A stretch of 64,000 nt of DNA, from contig JAHDQO010000013.1 of the NCBI GenBank assembly GCA_018433765.1, forward strand, positions 124,001 to 188,000. The letters run 5' to 3'. How positions within the stretch are numbered: the stretch's first letter is position 1; every line of letters begins with the position of its first letter. The notes under the pieces were generated by a model. It worked only from the letters and a program-made list of their open reading frames with translations, was not told where the DNA came from and made no database searches. The DNA is from Tissierellales bacterium. Its GTDB lineage: Bacteria; Bacillota; Clostridia; Tissierellales; Sedimentibacteraceae. Shown piece after piece: positions 1 through 7,828 of the stretch. The position numbers and the translations under genes were made by a program.

Positions 1-1
1 A

Positions 2-409
2 GACACATTTATTCTAGGCTATGGACCCGATATGTATACTATAAAATTTCCACAAGATGATATAGTAGGAAAGCTAAATTTTATTAGAAATCAACTCTTA
101 CTAGTAGATAAACCGCATAATATGTATCTCCAAATAGGTATAAATACTGGAGTTGTATCATTGCTAGCTGTACTAGCATTGTTCATAATGTATTTTATAG
201 ATAGTTTTAAAGTATATTTCAAACGAAATATAAACAGCTTCTACGAATATCTAGGAATAGGTGCTTTCACAGCATTCTGCGGTTACTGCTTAGCAGGTTT
301 ATTCAACGACCACTATGTAGCCATATCCCCACTATTCTGGATAATACTAGGCCTAGGAATATCAATAAATACATTATTAAAAAAACAAAAAGTAAAAACT
401 AATAACTAG
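2..409 (+). CDS. O-antigen ligase/polymerase family membrane protein, 3' part only
   Basis: The reading frame is open from base 2 and continues left of the window, so only the C-terminal 135 or so residues are seen; the first internal ATG (32) is not the true start. The sequence matches the C-terminus of the complete gene at 2089 almost motif for motif: a DKPHNMYLQIGINTG stretch, a membrane segment rich in L/A/F, then a second one with FNDHYVAISPLFW. In Wzy_C/WaaL proteins the conserved His near this place is thought to take part in glycan transfer. It probably polymerises lipid-linked oligosaccharide or transfers it to an acceptor at the outer face of the membrane. Ligase or polymerase cannot be decided. 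Confidence 0.8.
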   Translation, partial: DTFILGYGPDMYTIKFPQDDIVGKLNFIRNQLLLVDKPHNMYLQIGINTGVVSLLAVLALFIMYFIDSFKVYFKRNINSFYEYLGIGAFTAFCGYCLAGLFNDHYVAISPLFWIILGLGISINTLLKKQKVKTNN

Positions 410-490
410 AAACTTTAACTCTTAATTACTAATTGAAAAAGCAGCAAAAAATGTATATGTAAATTAACCACCAAAGACAAAAAGGAATTT

Positions 491-522
491 TTCCGTGTCC
501 TTCCGTGTTCTTCCGTGGTTAA
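491..522 (+). repeat. TTCCGTG..GGTTAA interspersed repeat
   Basis: Three back-to-back TTCCGTG units end in TTCCGTGGTTAA. The same unit recurs, with changes, near 2031, 3959, 7123, 7825 (inverted), 7892, 7958 and 14083. This copy lies just before the ribosome site of the Wzz-like gene. If translated it gives a false N-terminal extension ending in PWL. Confidence 0.85.
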
Positions 523-545
523 GTAACAAAAAAATGGAGGAAAAA

Positions 546-1820
546 ATGGAGCAAAATAATTACACAGACTACACAGACGAAATAAGCCTAAGAGAGCTTA
601 TAGAAATAATACTGAAAGGAAAAAAAATCATAGCCATAATTATAATCATAGCTATGGTAATAAGTTTATTAGTAAGCTTTCTTGTCTTATCACCAAAATA
701 CGAAGCATCTACAACACTCATTACTTCACCAATAACTAGTAAGGAAGTAGAGGTTAGCAGCCTGAAAAATGTAGCAGACATAATAAACCAATATCCTTCA
801 ATGACAATAGAAACATATAAGGAGCAAGTAAAAACACCACAGCTACTTGAAAAGGTAATAAAAGAATTAGAGCTTAAAAACGAAGCAGGAGAGTACATAT
901 CAATCTCTAGTTTATCAAAGAAAATAACAGTTAGTAATATAAAAGATACAAACCTAATTACTATAAAAGTAAATGATACAGACCCAGAAAAAGCGACACT
1001 TATAGCTAATACAATTAGCGATAACTTTATAGATTTAATATCTGAGAATAATAGAAGAATAAGTGAACAAGCTGCAAAAACTATTGAAGAACAAATAAAA
1101 ATAGAAGAAGAAAACTTAAATGAAAAATCAAAAAAATTAGCTGAATACATATCACAAAATAAAAGTGTAACAGAGTTAAAAAATGAGGTTAATTCAATAA
1201 TATCTCAACTAACAAGTTATAAATCTAAACTAAATGATATAGAAAAAAGTATAAAAACAAATAAGGCAGCTTTAGTTGTTTTATTAGGTGCTAATAAAGG
1301 TGTAAGCAGTATAAATCTTAATGATATTTCAATAAACATAACAAATAACGGAAGCATAACAGAAGAGATAAAAACAGATATAAGTAAGCCAGATGAATTA
1401 CAAGCAGCATTACTGAGAATAAAGACAACAGAATTAGAAACAAGCTTAGTTAAAGATGTTGCTGAAAAAGAAGCTTTAGATATAAAAATACAAGAACTTC
1501 AAACAAAATTAAAAGAAACACAAACAACATTAGCAGAAGAAGAATACAAATATAACAGTGTCAATAGAGAATACCAGCTTGCAAACCAAGCATATAATGC
1601 ATATCAGCAAAGACACAAGGAAGCTATAGCTGCTGCAGCAGCTGAAATAGGAAAATCAAGCATAATTGTTTCATCATATGCAATAACTCCTGAGATTCCT
1701 GTTGGGCCAAATAAAAAGCTTAACTTAGCAATCAGTATAGTTCTAGGTCTGATGGTAGGAATATTCGTAGTATTCTTCAAAGCATACTGGAAAGACACAG
1801 CAAATGAAAGTAATAAATAA
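546..1820 (+). CDS. Wzz/CpsC-type polysaccharide chain-length or export regulator
   Basis: About 424 residues with the polysaccharide co-polymerase architecture: a short cytoplasmic N-terminus, a membrane segment at about residues 26-50, a long extracytoplasmic part rich in coiled coil (about 190-350), and a second membrane segment close to the C-terminus. The Pro-rich stretch before that segment (PEIPVGPNKKLNLA) is typical of the family. There is no Walker motif, so it is not fused to a tyrosine kinase. I chose ATG 546 because GGAGG lies 5 bases upstream; the longer frame from 495 runs through the TTCCGTG repeat and is not credible. It lies between two ligase-like genes and probably sets glycan length. 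Confidence 0.8.
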   Translation: MEQNNYTDYTDEISLRELIEIILKGKKIIAIIIIIAMVISLLVSFLVLSPKYEASTTLITSPITSKEVEVSSLKNVADIINQYPSMTIETYKEQVKTPQLLEKVIKELELKNEAGEYISISSLSKKITVSNIKDTNLITIKVNDTDPEKATLIANTISDNFIDLISENNRRISEQAAKTIEEQIKIEEENLNEKSKKLAEYISQNKSVTELKNEVNSIISQLTSYKSKLNDIEKSIKTNKAALVVLLGANKGVSSINLNDISINITNNGSITEEIKTDISKPDELQAALLRIKTTELETSLVKDVAEKEALDIKIQELQTKLKETQTTLAEEEYKYNSVNREYQLANQAYNAYQQRHKEAIAAAAAEIGKSSIIVSSYAITPEIPVGPNKKLNLAISIVLGLMVGIFVVFFKAYWKDTANESNK

Positions 1821-1887
1821 ATAAAAAACAAGATACATCATCAATTAAACACAAGATTTTTCGGCTAATGTTCAGGATGAATAAAAC

Positions 1888-1917
1888 CGTCTTGAGCGAA
1901 GTCGAATAATCTTGTCT
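1888..1917 (+). repeat. GTCATCCTGAGCG-type repeat, degenerate copy
   Basis: It contains CTTGAGCGAAGTCGAATAATC, a worn version of the GTCATCCTGAGCGAAGTCGAAGGATC unit seen at 7052, 11328, 11513, 14701 and elsewhere. It lies in the 268-base gap between the Wzz-like and ligase genes. Confidence 0.7.
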
Positions 1918-2030
1918 TAAAATAAAGAATTAAAACTAAATTCTTAACTATAATAATAAAAACTAATAAATAGTAAGACTACAATTCAAACTATAATCAT
2001 AAAAAACACAAGGAAATCAAAAATAGTATT

Positions 2031-2064
2031 TTTCTGTGTTCTTCTGTGTTTTTACGTGATTAAT
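2031..2064 (+). repeat. TTCCGTG..GGTTAA repeat, degenerate copy
   Basis: Units read TTCTGTG, TTCTGTG and TTACGTGATTAA. Like the copy at 491 it ends shortly before the ribosome site of the next gene. Confidence 0.7.
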
Positions 2065-2088
2065 AAAAACTTGGAGGTGTAATTAATT

Positions 2089-3891
2089 ATGTCTAAAAAA
2101 CACACCATAAAAAAAAATGAACTAAAATGGTATTATTTTCTACCTTTAATATTAATAATCGCAGTAGTACCTCTCATAACATTTGCAAAAGTTATAACAA
2201 TAGAAGGAGCTGAACTTCAGAACTGGAAAGGTGGCAGTACGCATGTAGACTTTTTTAGCTATTGGAAATCAGTATGGCTTCAAATATTTACATACATATC
2301 ACTTGCATTATACTTAATTCTATTAAAATTGAAAAAACTTCCATTTAAAAAAGAAAAAAAATATTACATACCTATGATAATATACGCCGTATTTGTTATA
2401 TTATCTTCTGTTATGTCAGAAAATCAAATTGTAGCTATGAGAGGTTTCATTGAACTTTTTCAAGGTATGTGGGTTCTATTATGTTATATAATAATAACAT
2501 TCTTAACAATAAACTTTGTAAACAGCGAACGAGATGTCAAAATCTTATTATATGCATTTATCTTTTCAGCAGTAGCGATAGGAATTTTAGGTATAGGTCA
2601 GTATTTTGGATTTGATTTATTCAAATCATTATTTGGAAGAAAACTTATATTACCTAAAGAATTATATCCTAGTTTACTAGACTCATTAAAATTCACATTT
2701 GGTAAGTATACTATTTATGCAACATTATATAATACTAACTTTGTTGGAAGTTTTGGAGCTATGCTTTTTCCAATTTCATTAGCTTTATTTTTATTTGCAG
2801 AGAAAAATCAAACAAAAATTATAACAGGTATTTTTTCATACATTACATTTTTTACATGGTTGGGATGTAACTCAAGAGCAGGATATGTAGGATTTTTTGC
2901 AGCCTTTGTTATAGGTATTATAGTATTTAGAAAAGAAGTAATAAAAAATATTAAACCTCTAGCTTTGCTTTTAATAGTATTTATAATTACAGCAGTTGGA
3001 ATGAACTCAGTATCAAATGGAAGAGTATCAGGTCAGTTTTCTAAATTAAGTATAAAGAAAGAATCCGAAAGACTTGAAAATATATCTGAACAAAAACCAA
3101 GGTTTAAAGAAATTAAAGCAGATGGATTTGATTTTATTGTAGAAACAGAAAATGAAAAACTTGTTACAATACTACAAGATAATGAAATAAGTTTTAAAGA
3201 TGAAAATAATAAGCAACTAGAAGTTGAAAATGAAGAAAATATATTTACTTTTACAGATGAAAGATACAAAAACTATAAAATTGTAATAGAAGATTCTCTT
3301 ATTACTTGTTTAGCTTATGGAGTAGATATTAAAGTATATATGTCAAATGAAGGATTTGATATATTATCCACAGGTGGTATTCTTGCAGAAACAGGTTATC
3401 CACCATATATTAAATTATTTGAAGGTAAAGAAAAATTTGCATCAAGTAGAGGATATATATGGTCCAGAAGTATACCAATGCTAAAAGATACATTAATTCT
3501 AGGACACGGACCGGGTAATTACTGTATATATTTCCCTCAAAACGACTTTGTTGGAAAAGCAATAGGATTAAATAATATCAGAAAAATTGTTGATAAGCCA
3601 CATAATATGTATTTGCAAATAGGAATAAATACAGGAGTTATATCATTGTTAGCTTTAATTGCACTGTTTCTTATATATTTTATAGACAGTATGAGATTAT
3701 ACGTTAAATATAGCTTTAAGACATTGGAAGACTATTTAGGAGCAGGAATTCTTACTGCAATTATAGGTTATCTTGCAGCAGGAATGTTCAATGATCACAT
3801 AGTTTCAGTATCACCAATTTTCTGGGCATTACTAGGGTTGGGAACAAGCATAAATCTAAGATTAAAAACAAAAATATCTAAACAAAATTAG
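2089..3891 (+). CDS. O-antigen ligase/polymerase family protein with extracytoplasmic insert
   Basis: A 600-residue polytopic membrane protein with about ten to twelve hydrophobic segments. The family landmark CNSRAGYVGFF is near residue 260, and the C-terminal part shares the KPHNMYLQIGINTG stretch with the partial protein at the left edge. Between the central and C-terminal membrane blocks, about residues 325-460 are hydrophilic, acidic and probably beta-rich, unusually large for the periplasmic or external loop of this family. The start at ATG 2089 follows TTGGAGGTG at good spacing. It likely transfers or polymerises lipid-linked glycan outside the membrane, working with the neighbouring Wzz-like protein. 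The acceptor is unknown. Confidence 0.8.
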   Translation: MSKKHTIKKNELKWYYFLPLILIIAVVPLITFAKVITIEGAELQNWKGGSTHVDFFSYWKSVWLQIFTYISLALYLILLKLKKLPFKKEKKYYIPMIIYAVFVILSSVMSENQIVAMRGFIELFQGMWVLLCYIIITFLTINFVNSERDVKILLYAFIFSAVAIGILGIGQYFGFDLFKSLFGRKLILPKELYPSLLDSLKFTFGKYTIYATLYNTNFVGSFGAMLFPISLALFLFAEKNQTKIITGIFSYITFFTWLGCNSRAGYVGFFAAFVIGIIVFRKEVIKNIKPLALLLIVFIITAVGMNSVSNGRVSGQFSKLSIKKESERLENISEQKPRFKEIKADGFDFIVETENEKLVTILQDNEISFKDENNKQLEVENEENIFTFTDERYKNYKIVIEDSLITCLAYGVDIKVYMSNEGFDILSTGGILAETGYPPYIKLFEGKEKFASSRGYIWSRSIPMLKDTLILGHGPGNYCIYFPQNDFVGKAIGLNNIRKIVDKPHNMYLQIGINTGVISLLALIALFLIYFIDSMRLYVKYSFKTLEDYLGAGILTAIIGYLAAGMFNDHIVSVSPIFWALLGLGTSINLRLKTKISKQN

Positions 3892-3958
3892 TTTAGGAGT
3901 TAGTTACTAATTATTAGTTATTCGTTTATAAGGATTTGGCATAAGCCAAATCTTTTCT

Positions 3959-3994
3959 ATTCTGTGTAATTCTGTGTTCTTCCGTGGTTAATTA
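3959..3994 (+). repeat. TTCCGTG..GGTTAA repeat
   Basis: Units TTCTGTG, TTCTGTG and TTCCGTGGTTAA in the gap after the ligase gene, in the same orientation as the copies at 491 and 2031. Confidence 0.8.
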
Positions 3995-4023
3995 AATCAA
4001 TTGTCAACTATCAATTAATTTAT

Positions 4024-4211
4024 TGTGGACAACTCTGTGGATAATGTGGGTAACTATTAAAATTAAGACAATGAATCAAATAAAAGTAAAGTATATATTG
4101 ATAATATATTAACAAAATTACCCAATAATAATAGATTGATTAGAGTATATAATCGCTAGTATTTCAACAGTAATCAAAGTTATCCACAAATGTATTAACA
4201 GGTGTTGATAA
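4024..4211. promoter_or_regulatory. Cluster of five DnaA-box-like 9-mers
   Basis: TGTGGACAA (4024), TGTGGATAA (4036) and TGTGGGTAA (4045) stand in tandem. TTATCCACA (4180), the consensus DnaA box in the opposite sense, and TGTTGATAA (4203) follow. Two of the five match consensus exactly. The 3900-4600 gap is very AT-rich and has no plus-strand gene. It could be a DnaA-titrating or regulatory cluster or an origin remnant. No dnaA, dnaN or rep gene is near, so I do not call an origin. Confidence 0.5.
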
Positions 4212-4493
4212 CTTTTTGTATATTCATATAAAATTATACATATTTATCATTTACGTATTATTCAACAGAATTATAGTATTTCTTAAAAATAATTTAAAAA
4301 TATTGTAACTTACTTAATTTTCGACAAATTTCTTATTCAAAATAGATTACAATATACGTGTGCACTTATAAAACAAATGTAGAAATTGGGGAATTTATTG
4401 CATTTGATCGTTGATATCACGATACGCAATTAACTAAGAACGGACAAGTCATATATGTAATCAATATGGGGGGGAAATAGATCGGTTTTTTGA

Positions 4494-4540
4494 ATAAAAA
4501 AACAATATAGATAATCTGTCGGCAGTTAATCTATATTAGT
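4494..4540 (-). terminator. Rho-independent terminator of the minus-strand sigma operon
   Basis: On the minus strand, AATATAGAT and its complement form a 9-bp stem with an inner CTG/CAG, followed by a run of seven T (plus strand: seven A at about 4496-4502). A second hairpin with a 10-bp TTAGTTAAAT stem lies between it and the YvrJ stop. This fits the end of the transcript from 7001 down to 4601. Confidence 0.7.
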
Positions 4541-4600
4541 TAAATTAGTTACATATTTAACTAACATAGATTAATGCTCTCTTTTTTTCTCTATACTAAT

Positions 4601-4744
4601 TCATTTTAACCCCTCAATAACCCTCGCAAGCTCATTTATACTCTCCGTCAAATTATTCAATTTTCCCTCAATCCTAACAAGCAAATAAGAAGCAACCGCA
4701 ATAGGGAACCCTAAATTAGCAATTTGATTAAAAAACTCTTCCAA
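4601..4744 (-). CDS. YvrJ family small protein
   Basis: A 47-residue frame with a TTG start at 4744 and a strong GGGAGGT site about 6 bases upstream. The sequence begins MEEFFNQIANLGFPIAVASY and continues with a short helical tail, the pattern of the YvrJ family: one amphipathic or membrane helix with a central Gly-Phe-Pro. In clostridia these genes commonly travel with DUF1659, DUF2922 and a sigma factor, all found just upstream on this strand. Function is unknown in the family. It is separated from the DUF2922 gene by about 940 bases carrying a plus-strand gene and a duplication. Confidence 0.8.
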   Translation of the reverse strand: MEEFFNQIANLGFPIAVASYLLVRIEGKLNNLTESINELARVIEGLK

Positions 4745-4870
4745 AATAATACCTCCCAAAAATAATTAATAGATTATATTTAAAAGTCGATAATTGAAAC
4801 TATTTTATATATATTGCCTAAATATGATATTTATGGTAACATTTATTATACATTAGGATAGGATGATAAT

Positions 4871-5233
4871 ATGTGTAAATTTAAAAAATTAGATGCTTGG
4901 ATATTAAGCAAAAACATTGCTATATTAACTTATAAATTAACAACTAAATTTCCTACAGTAGAAAAATATAGTTTAGTTCCTCAAATGAGAAGAGCTGCTA
5001 TATCAGTACCATCAAATATTGCTGAAGGCAATAGTAGATTTAGCAACAAAGAATATGCTCATTTTATAGAAATTGCATACGGTTCATTAATGGAACTCAT
5101 ATGTCAATACGATATAGCACTAGAACTAAAATTTATAAACAAGAATGACTACGATAATATTATGTTAAAAATAAATCAATTATCGCCTCAGCTGTCAGGC
5201 TTAAGACGATACTTATTAAAAAATAAAAATTAA
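4871..5233 (+). CDS. Four-helix-bundle protein (S23/IVP family)
   Basis: A 120-residue all-helical protein with the family signatures: a Lys-rich start followed by LDAWILSKNIAILTYKLT, then PQMRRAAISVPSNIAEGN at about residues 37-54, and SLMELICQYDIA. The family is known from intervening sequences of 23S rRNA genes and also as stand-alone genes near surface-glycan loci; no molecular role is settled. The ATG at 4871 follows GGATAGGATG. It lies on the opposite strand inside the sigma/DUF1659/DUF2922/YvrJ operon, so it looks inserted. A second member is at 50337. Confidence 0.9.
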   Translation: MCKFKKLDAWILSKNIAILTYKLTTKFPTVEKYSLVPQMRRAAISVPSNIAEGNSRFSNKEYAHFIEIAYGSLMELICQYDIALELKFINKNDYDNIMLKINQLSPQLSGLRRYLLKNKN

Positions 5234-5257
5234 TGCTTGAGGTTACTCATTTATAGG

Positions 5258-5511
5258 TTTTTTTACGCAGTAAAAAACATTTTTTTAATTCTCGTTTACA
5301 CTAATAAATAAAAAATTTTACGTTAGTAAAATTACCATGTTACTCGTTACTAATTTTTCGTTTCTCGTTTATATAAGGAATCCGGGCAAATCACCCGGCA
5401 TTCTTTATATAACACTAATTCTTTAGCTGTAGTTGTCACTACCTTAGCTCCATTAATACTAACAAGATCTCCACCATTAGTATTGAAAATATTTTTATCA
5501 ATAATATTCTG
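5258..5511. repeat. Direct repeat, copy 1 of 277-bp-offset duplication
   Basis: This stretch repeats at 5535-5788 with an offset of 277 bases (276 over part of it because of a one-base gap) and only a few differences. It includes the 3' end and terminator hairpin of the DUF2922 gene. Confidence 0.85.
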
Positions 5512-5516
5512 TATTT
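5397..5516 (-). pseudogene. DUF2922 3' fragment (duplicated, frameshifted)
   Basis: Read on the minus strand, this repeats the last 33 or so codons of the intact DUF2922 gene at 5681. A missing C changes the K-E-L-S-V-I-stop ending to K-E-L-V-L-Y and reads on. There is no 5' part and no ribosome site. It is the inert product of the tandem duplication. Confidence 0.75.
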
Positions 5517-5534
5517 AGTTATTCTTTTCTTAAG

Positions 5535-5788
5535 CTTTTTTACGCAGTAAAAAACATTTTTTTAATTCTTGTTACACTAATAAATAAAAAATTTTACGTT
5601 AGTAAAATTACCATGTTACTCGTTACTAATTTTTCGTTTCTCGTTTATATAAGGAATCCGGGCAAATCACCCGGCATTCTTTATATAACACTAAGTTCTT
5701 TAGCTGTAGTTGTCACTACCTTAGCTCCATTAATACTAACAAGATCTCCTCCATTAGTATTGAAAATATTCTTATCAAGAATATTCTG
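5535..5788. repeat. Direct repeat, copy 2 of 277-bp-offset duplication
   Basis: Second copy of the 5258-5511 segment. It overlaps the 3' half of the intact DUF2922 gene, so this is the parental copy. The upstream limit in both copies is the T run before ACGCAGTAAAAAACA. Confidence 0.85.
5646..5687 (-). terminator. Hairpin at the end of the DUF2922 gene
   Basis: A long imperfect stem (TATATAA.GAAT.CCGGG / CCCGG.ATTC.TTATATA) overlaps the DUF2922 stop. It would fold in the minus-strand transcript. There is no clear T run after it, so it may be a processing or partial-termination site. The duplicated copy is at about 5370-5411. Confidence 0.5.
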
Positions 5789-5899
5789 CATAACTGTCGC
5801 AACCTCTTCATCAGTTAGATCACTCTTAGGATTATCTACAGAAATAGTGGATTTATTATCCATAGCATTTTTAAAACTCATCTCCAGCTTAGTAGCCAT
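5681..5899 (-). CDS. DUF2922 family protein
   Basis: A 72-residue protein with the family layout: a short N-terminal strand (MATKLEMSFKNAMDNKS), a central Asp/Asn-rich turn, a helix around LTDEEVATVMQNILDKN, and the C-terminal GAKVVTTTAKEL strand. ATG 5899 follows GGAGGTGAT. Genes of this family normally pair with DUF1659, as here (5998). Function is not known. The gene is followed by a hairpin and a duplicated, frameshifted copy of its own 3' end. Confidence 0.85.
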   Translation of the reverse strand: MATKLEMSFKNAMDNKSTISVDNPKSDLTDEEVATVMQNILDKNIFNTNGGDLVSINGAKVVTTTAKELSVI

Positions 5900-5997
5900 A
5901 ATATCACCTCCTTACCATAACTTTTCACTTTTAACTCTTAACTTTTATCTTTTTTTGTTACTCGTTACTACTTCCTTATTCTTCGTTTTAACCAGAG

Positions 5998-6222
5998 TTA
6001 ATCACTAATAAGATCATACTCTTCAGTTTTTCTTATAGATGTTACAGGATACTCCTGAAGTCTTGCAATTTCATTAGAAACTGTATAAATATCTTCATCA
6101 GCTGCATTAGACTTAACCCTAGACAAAGTCTTAGATTTAGTAATCATCTTACCTTCTTCATCACTTCCTGCATTAAACATAAGTTTAACCTTTCCCTCTA
6201 GCTCTGTAGAAATAACTGCCAT
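5998..6222 (-). CDS. DUF1659 family protein
   Basis: A 74-residue protein starting MAVISTELEGKVKLMFNAG, with the DUF1659 pattern of a leading strand, a central SKTLSRVKSNAADEDIY helix region and a C-terminal LQEYPVTSIRKTEEYDLI strand. I chose ATG 6222 because GGGAGGTGAG sits right upstream; a GTG at 6231 lies inside that site and is not the start. The gene follows the sigma-factor gene after a 176-base gap and precedes DUF2922 by about 100 bases. The role of this conserved pair is unknown. Confidence 0.85.
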   Translation of the reverse strand: MAVISTELEGKVKLMFNAGSDEEGKMITKSKTLSRVKSNAADEDIYTVSNEIARLQEYPVTSIRKTEEYDLISD

Positions 6223-6398
6223 ATATCTCACCTCCCTTCATTCTTTAAGACGGTAATTTACGAAAATAAAGTTTCCTTTAACTATTAACTATACATTATC
6301 AACTATCAACTGTACTTAAGTCGTCAATATCAACACTCTAATTTCCTACCGTCTACTTTATATATGACTATAAAAAACAAAAATTACTATAAAAATAT

Positions 6399-7001
6399 TT
6401 ATCCATTAATTTTTAACTTTTCACTTTTAACTCTTAACTTATTAACTGCCTTAACCTTTATATTGACAACAGTCCTATAAGCAATACCTAACTTATCTGC
6501 AATAGAATACATATTCATCTTCTTAAAATAATTCATATAAATAACTTGTCTTTCCCTATAACTCAAAAAATTAAGTGCTTTCTTTAACCAATCAATAGAC
6601 TCCTTATGTTCAAAGTCTCTTTCAATATTAATACCTACATCTTCAACTAATTCTAGTAATTCTGTGCTGTCGTTATCTCCAGAAATATTCGTATTAAGAG
6701 ATATACTATCTTTATAAAGTCTGTTCTTTTCAAGATATAAAAACTTTAATTTAGACTTTACATACCCTAAAAAATGAACACCTTTTTTAGGTTCAAATCC
6801 CTCTAAGCATTCAATAATTTTCAAATATCCATCCTGTACTAAATCAGAAAAATCTTCTTTATTCCTATAATAATACTTATTAATGCTACTGATAATAATA
6901 GGTCTCAACCTTTCAAGAAGCTTACAAATACTGTCAACATCACCTCCTAAACTTTCAGCAATAATCACATTAATATCCTCATCAAACTTCAAATTACTCA
7001 T
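6399..7001 (-). CDS. RNA polymerase sigma factor, sigma-70 family
   Basis: A 200-residue sigma factor. Region 2 is visible at about residues 45-75 (FSDLVQDGYLKIIECLEGF, core-binding and -10 recognition), and a region 4 helix-turn-helix at about 145-190 (LSYRERQVIYMNY..SIADKLGIAYRTVVNIK). Region 3 is short or absent, as in alternative and ECF-like factors. ATG 7001 follows GGGAGGG. It is the first gene of the minus-strand set with DUF1659, DUF2922 and YvrJ. This linkage recurs in clostridia, suggesting the small proteins and sigma factor act together, but the regulon is unknown. No anti-sigma gene is visible. Confidence 0.85.
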   Translation of the reverse strand: MSNLKFDEDINVIIAESLGGDVDSICKLLERLRPIIISSINKYYYRNKEDFSDLVQDGYLKIIECLEGFEPKKGVHFLGYVKSKLKFLYLEKNRLYKDSISLNTNISGDNDSTELLELVEDVGINIERDFEHKESIDWLKKALNFLSYRERQVIYMNYFKKMNMYSIADKLGIAYRTVVNIKVKAVNKLRVKSEKLKING

Positions 7002-7051
7002 AATACCCTCCCATAACTTTTCATTTTAACTCTTAATTTTTATCTCTTTAA

Positions 7052-7168
7052 TGTCATCCTGAGCGTTAGTCGAAGGATCTTGTCTTTGTGCCCTGCATGT
7101 TTTTTGCGTTTAACAATATCTCTATGCGAAGCACCTTTCCGTGTTTTTCAGTGTCTTTCCGTGGTTAA
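7052..7168 (+). repeat. GTCATCCTGAG repeat and TTCCGTG repeat, adjacent
   Basis: Positions 7052-7085 carry GTCATCCTGAGCG..AGTCGAAGGATCTTGT. Positions 7123-7168 carry TGCGAAGCACC followed by TTTCCGTG units ending in CCGTGGTTAA. Both lie in the 317-base gap between the divergent sigma-factor and ComK-like genes. Confidence 0.85.
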
Positions 7169-7238
7169 TATTATCACCTAGCAACTATATTTCAAACTTC
7201 AAAAAACCATCTTTTTCTAAATCAAAAATTAACAATTC

Positions 7239-7267
7239 TTGACTCCGAACAAAAGTTCGATTATAAT
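7239..7267 (+). promoter_or_regulatory. Sigma-A promoter with LexA/SOS box in the spacer
   Basis: TTGACT (7239-7244), a 17-base spacer and TATAAT (7262-7267) make a near-perfect vegetative promoter. The spacer contains the perfect palindrome CGAACAAAAGTTCG (7246-7259), matching the Gram-positive LexA (DinR) operator pattern CGAAC-N4-GTTCG. A repressor bound there would block RNA polymerase. The ComK-like gene starts 52 bases after the -10. Confidence 0.75.
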
Positions 7268-7318
7268 TATAAATAAGCCTTTGCAGTAAAAATATTTCAA
7301 ATATAAGGGGATGTAAAA

Positions 7319-7828
7319 ATGCAAGAAATATTACAAAATGAAGGTATAGAAGTTTTAATACCTAAATATGAAGAAAATATAGGAGATTGCACTAAAATAA
7401 TAACAAACTTTAAAGAAACAATAATAAATAAAAGTATTAAAAGTTGTATCAACTCAATAGCAGATTATTATTGCATAAATTTGAAATCAAACAGAAAATA
7501 TTACGGACGAGAACTAGGCATAAAAAATAAAGTACCCATAATAATAAACAGTCAAATAATTTATATACCATTTAAAGCAAGAAAACCACTTTGTAAAAAT
7601 GATTCAGCTTCAGGTTATATAAATATAATGAATATATCCAAAATTGCTCAACAAAATAAAAAAGGAATATTCATTACAAAAACAAATAAAAAAATAATTA
7701 CATATCAAACAGAAATAACACTAAGAAAAGAACTAAACTACGGCAAACTAGCAAAATTACTATACTACCAAAAAAACTACATCCAAACCAATATAGCCGA
7801 AACCCCAGAACCATACAAACCTGATTAA
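7319..7828 (+). CDS. ComK-like competence transcription factor family protein
   Basis: A 169-residue protein resembling ComK in its middle part: GRELGIKNKVPIIINSQ followed by IIYIPFKARKP, then GYINIMNISKI and a C-terminal helix with KLAKLLYYQ. These correspond by eye to the ComK core (K-P-P-I..Q-I-F-L-F-P, then H-V-H-V-K-E and a terminal helix). ComK binds AT boxes upstream of DNA-uptake genes in bacilli; clostridial homologues are poorly studied. No other competence gene is in the window. ATG 7319 follows AAGGGGATG. Its promoter carries a perfect LexA-type box, so expression may follow DNA damage. Family call moderately sure, role inferred. Confidence 0.6.
   Translation: MQEILQNEGIEVLIPKYEENIGDCTKIITNFKETIINKSIKSCINSIADYYCINLKSNRKYYGRELGIKNKVPIIINSQIIYIPFKARKPLCKNDSASGYINIMNISKIAQQNKKGIFITKTNKKIITYQTEITLRKELNYGKLAKLLYYQKNYIQTNIAETPEPYKPD

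Noticed and set aside
4380-4500. Riboswitch-like stretch with GATC and GATATC near-palindromes
   Set aside because: No match to a known riboswitch core that I can recall and no plus-strand gene directly follows.
4020-4560. Chromosomal or plasmid replication origin
   Set aside because: DnaA-like boxes are present but no dnaA, dnaN, rpmH or rep gene and no iteron pattern are visible; kept only as a box cluster.
5613-6008. Plus-strand frame of 131 codons over the DUF2922 gene
   Set aside because: Antisense shadow of DUF2922 with no ribosome site.
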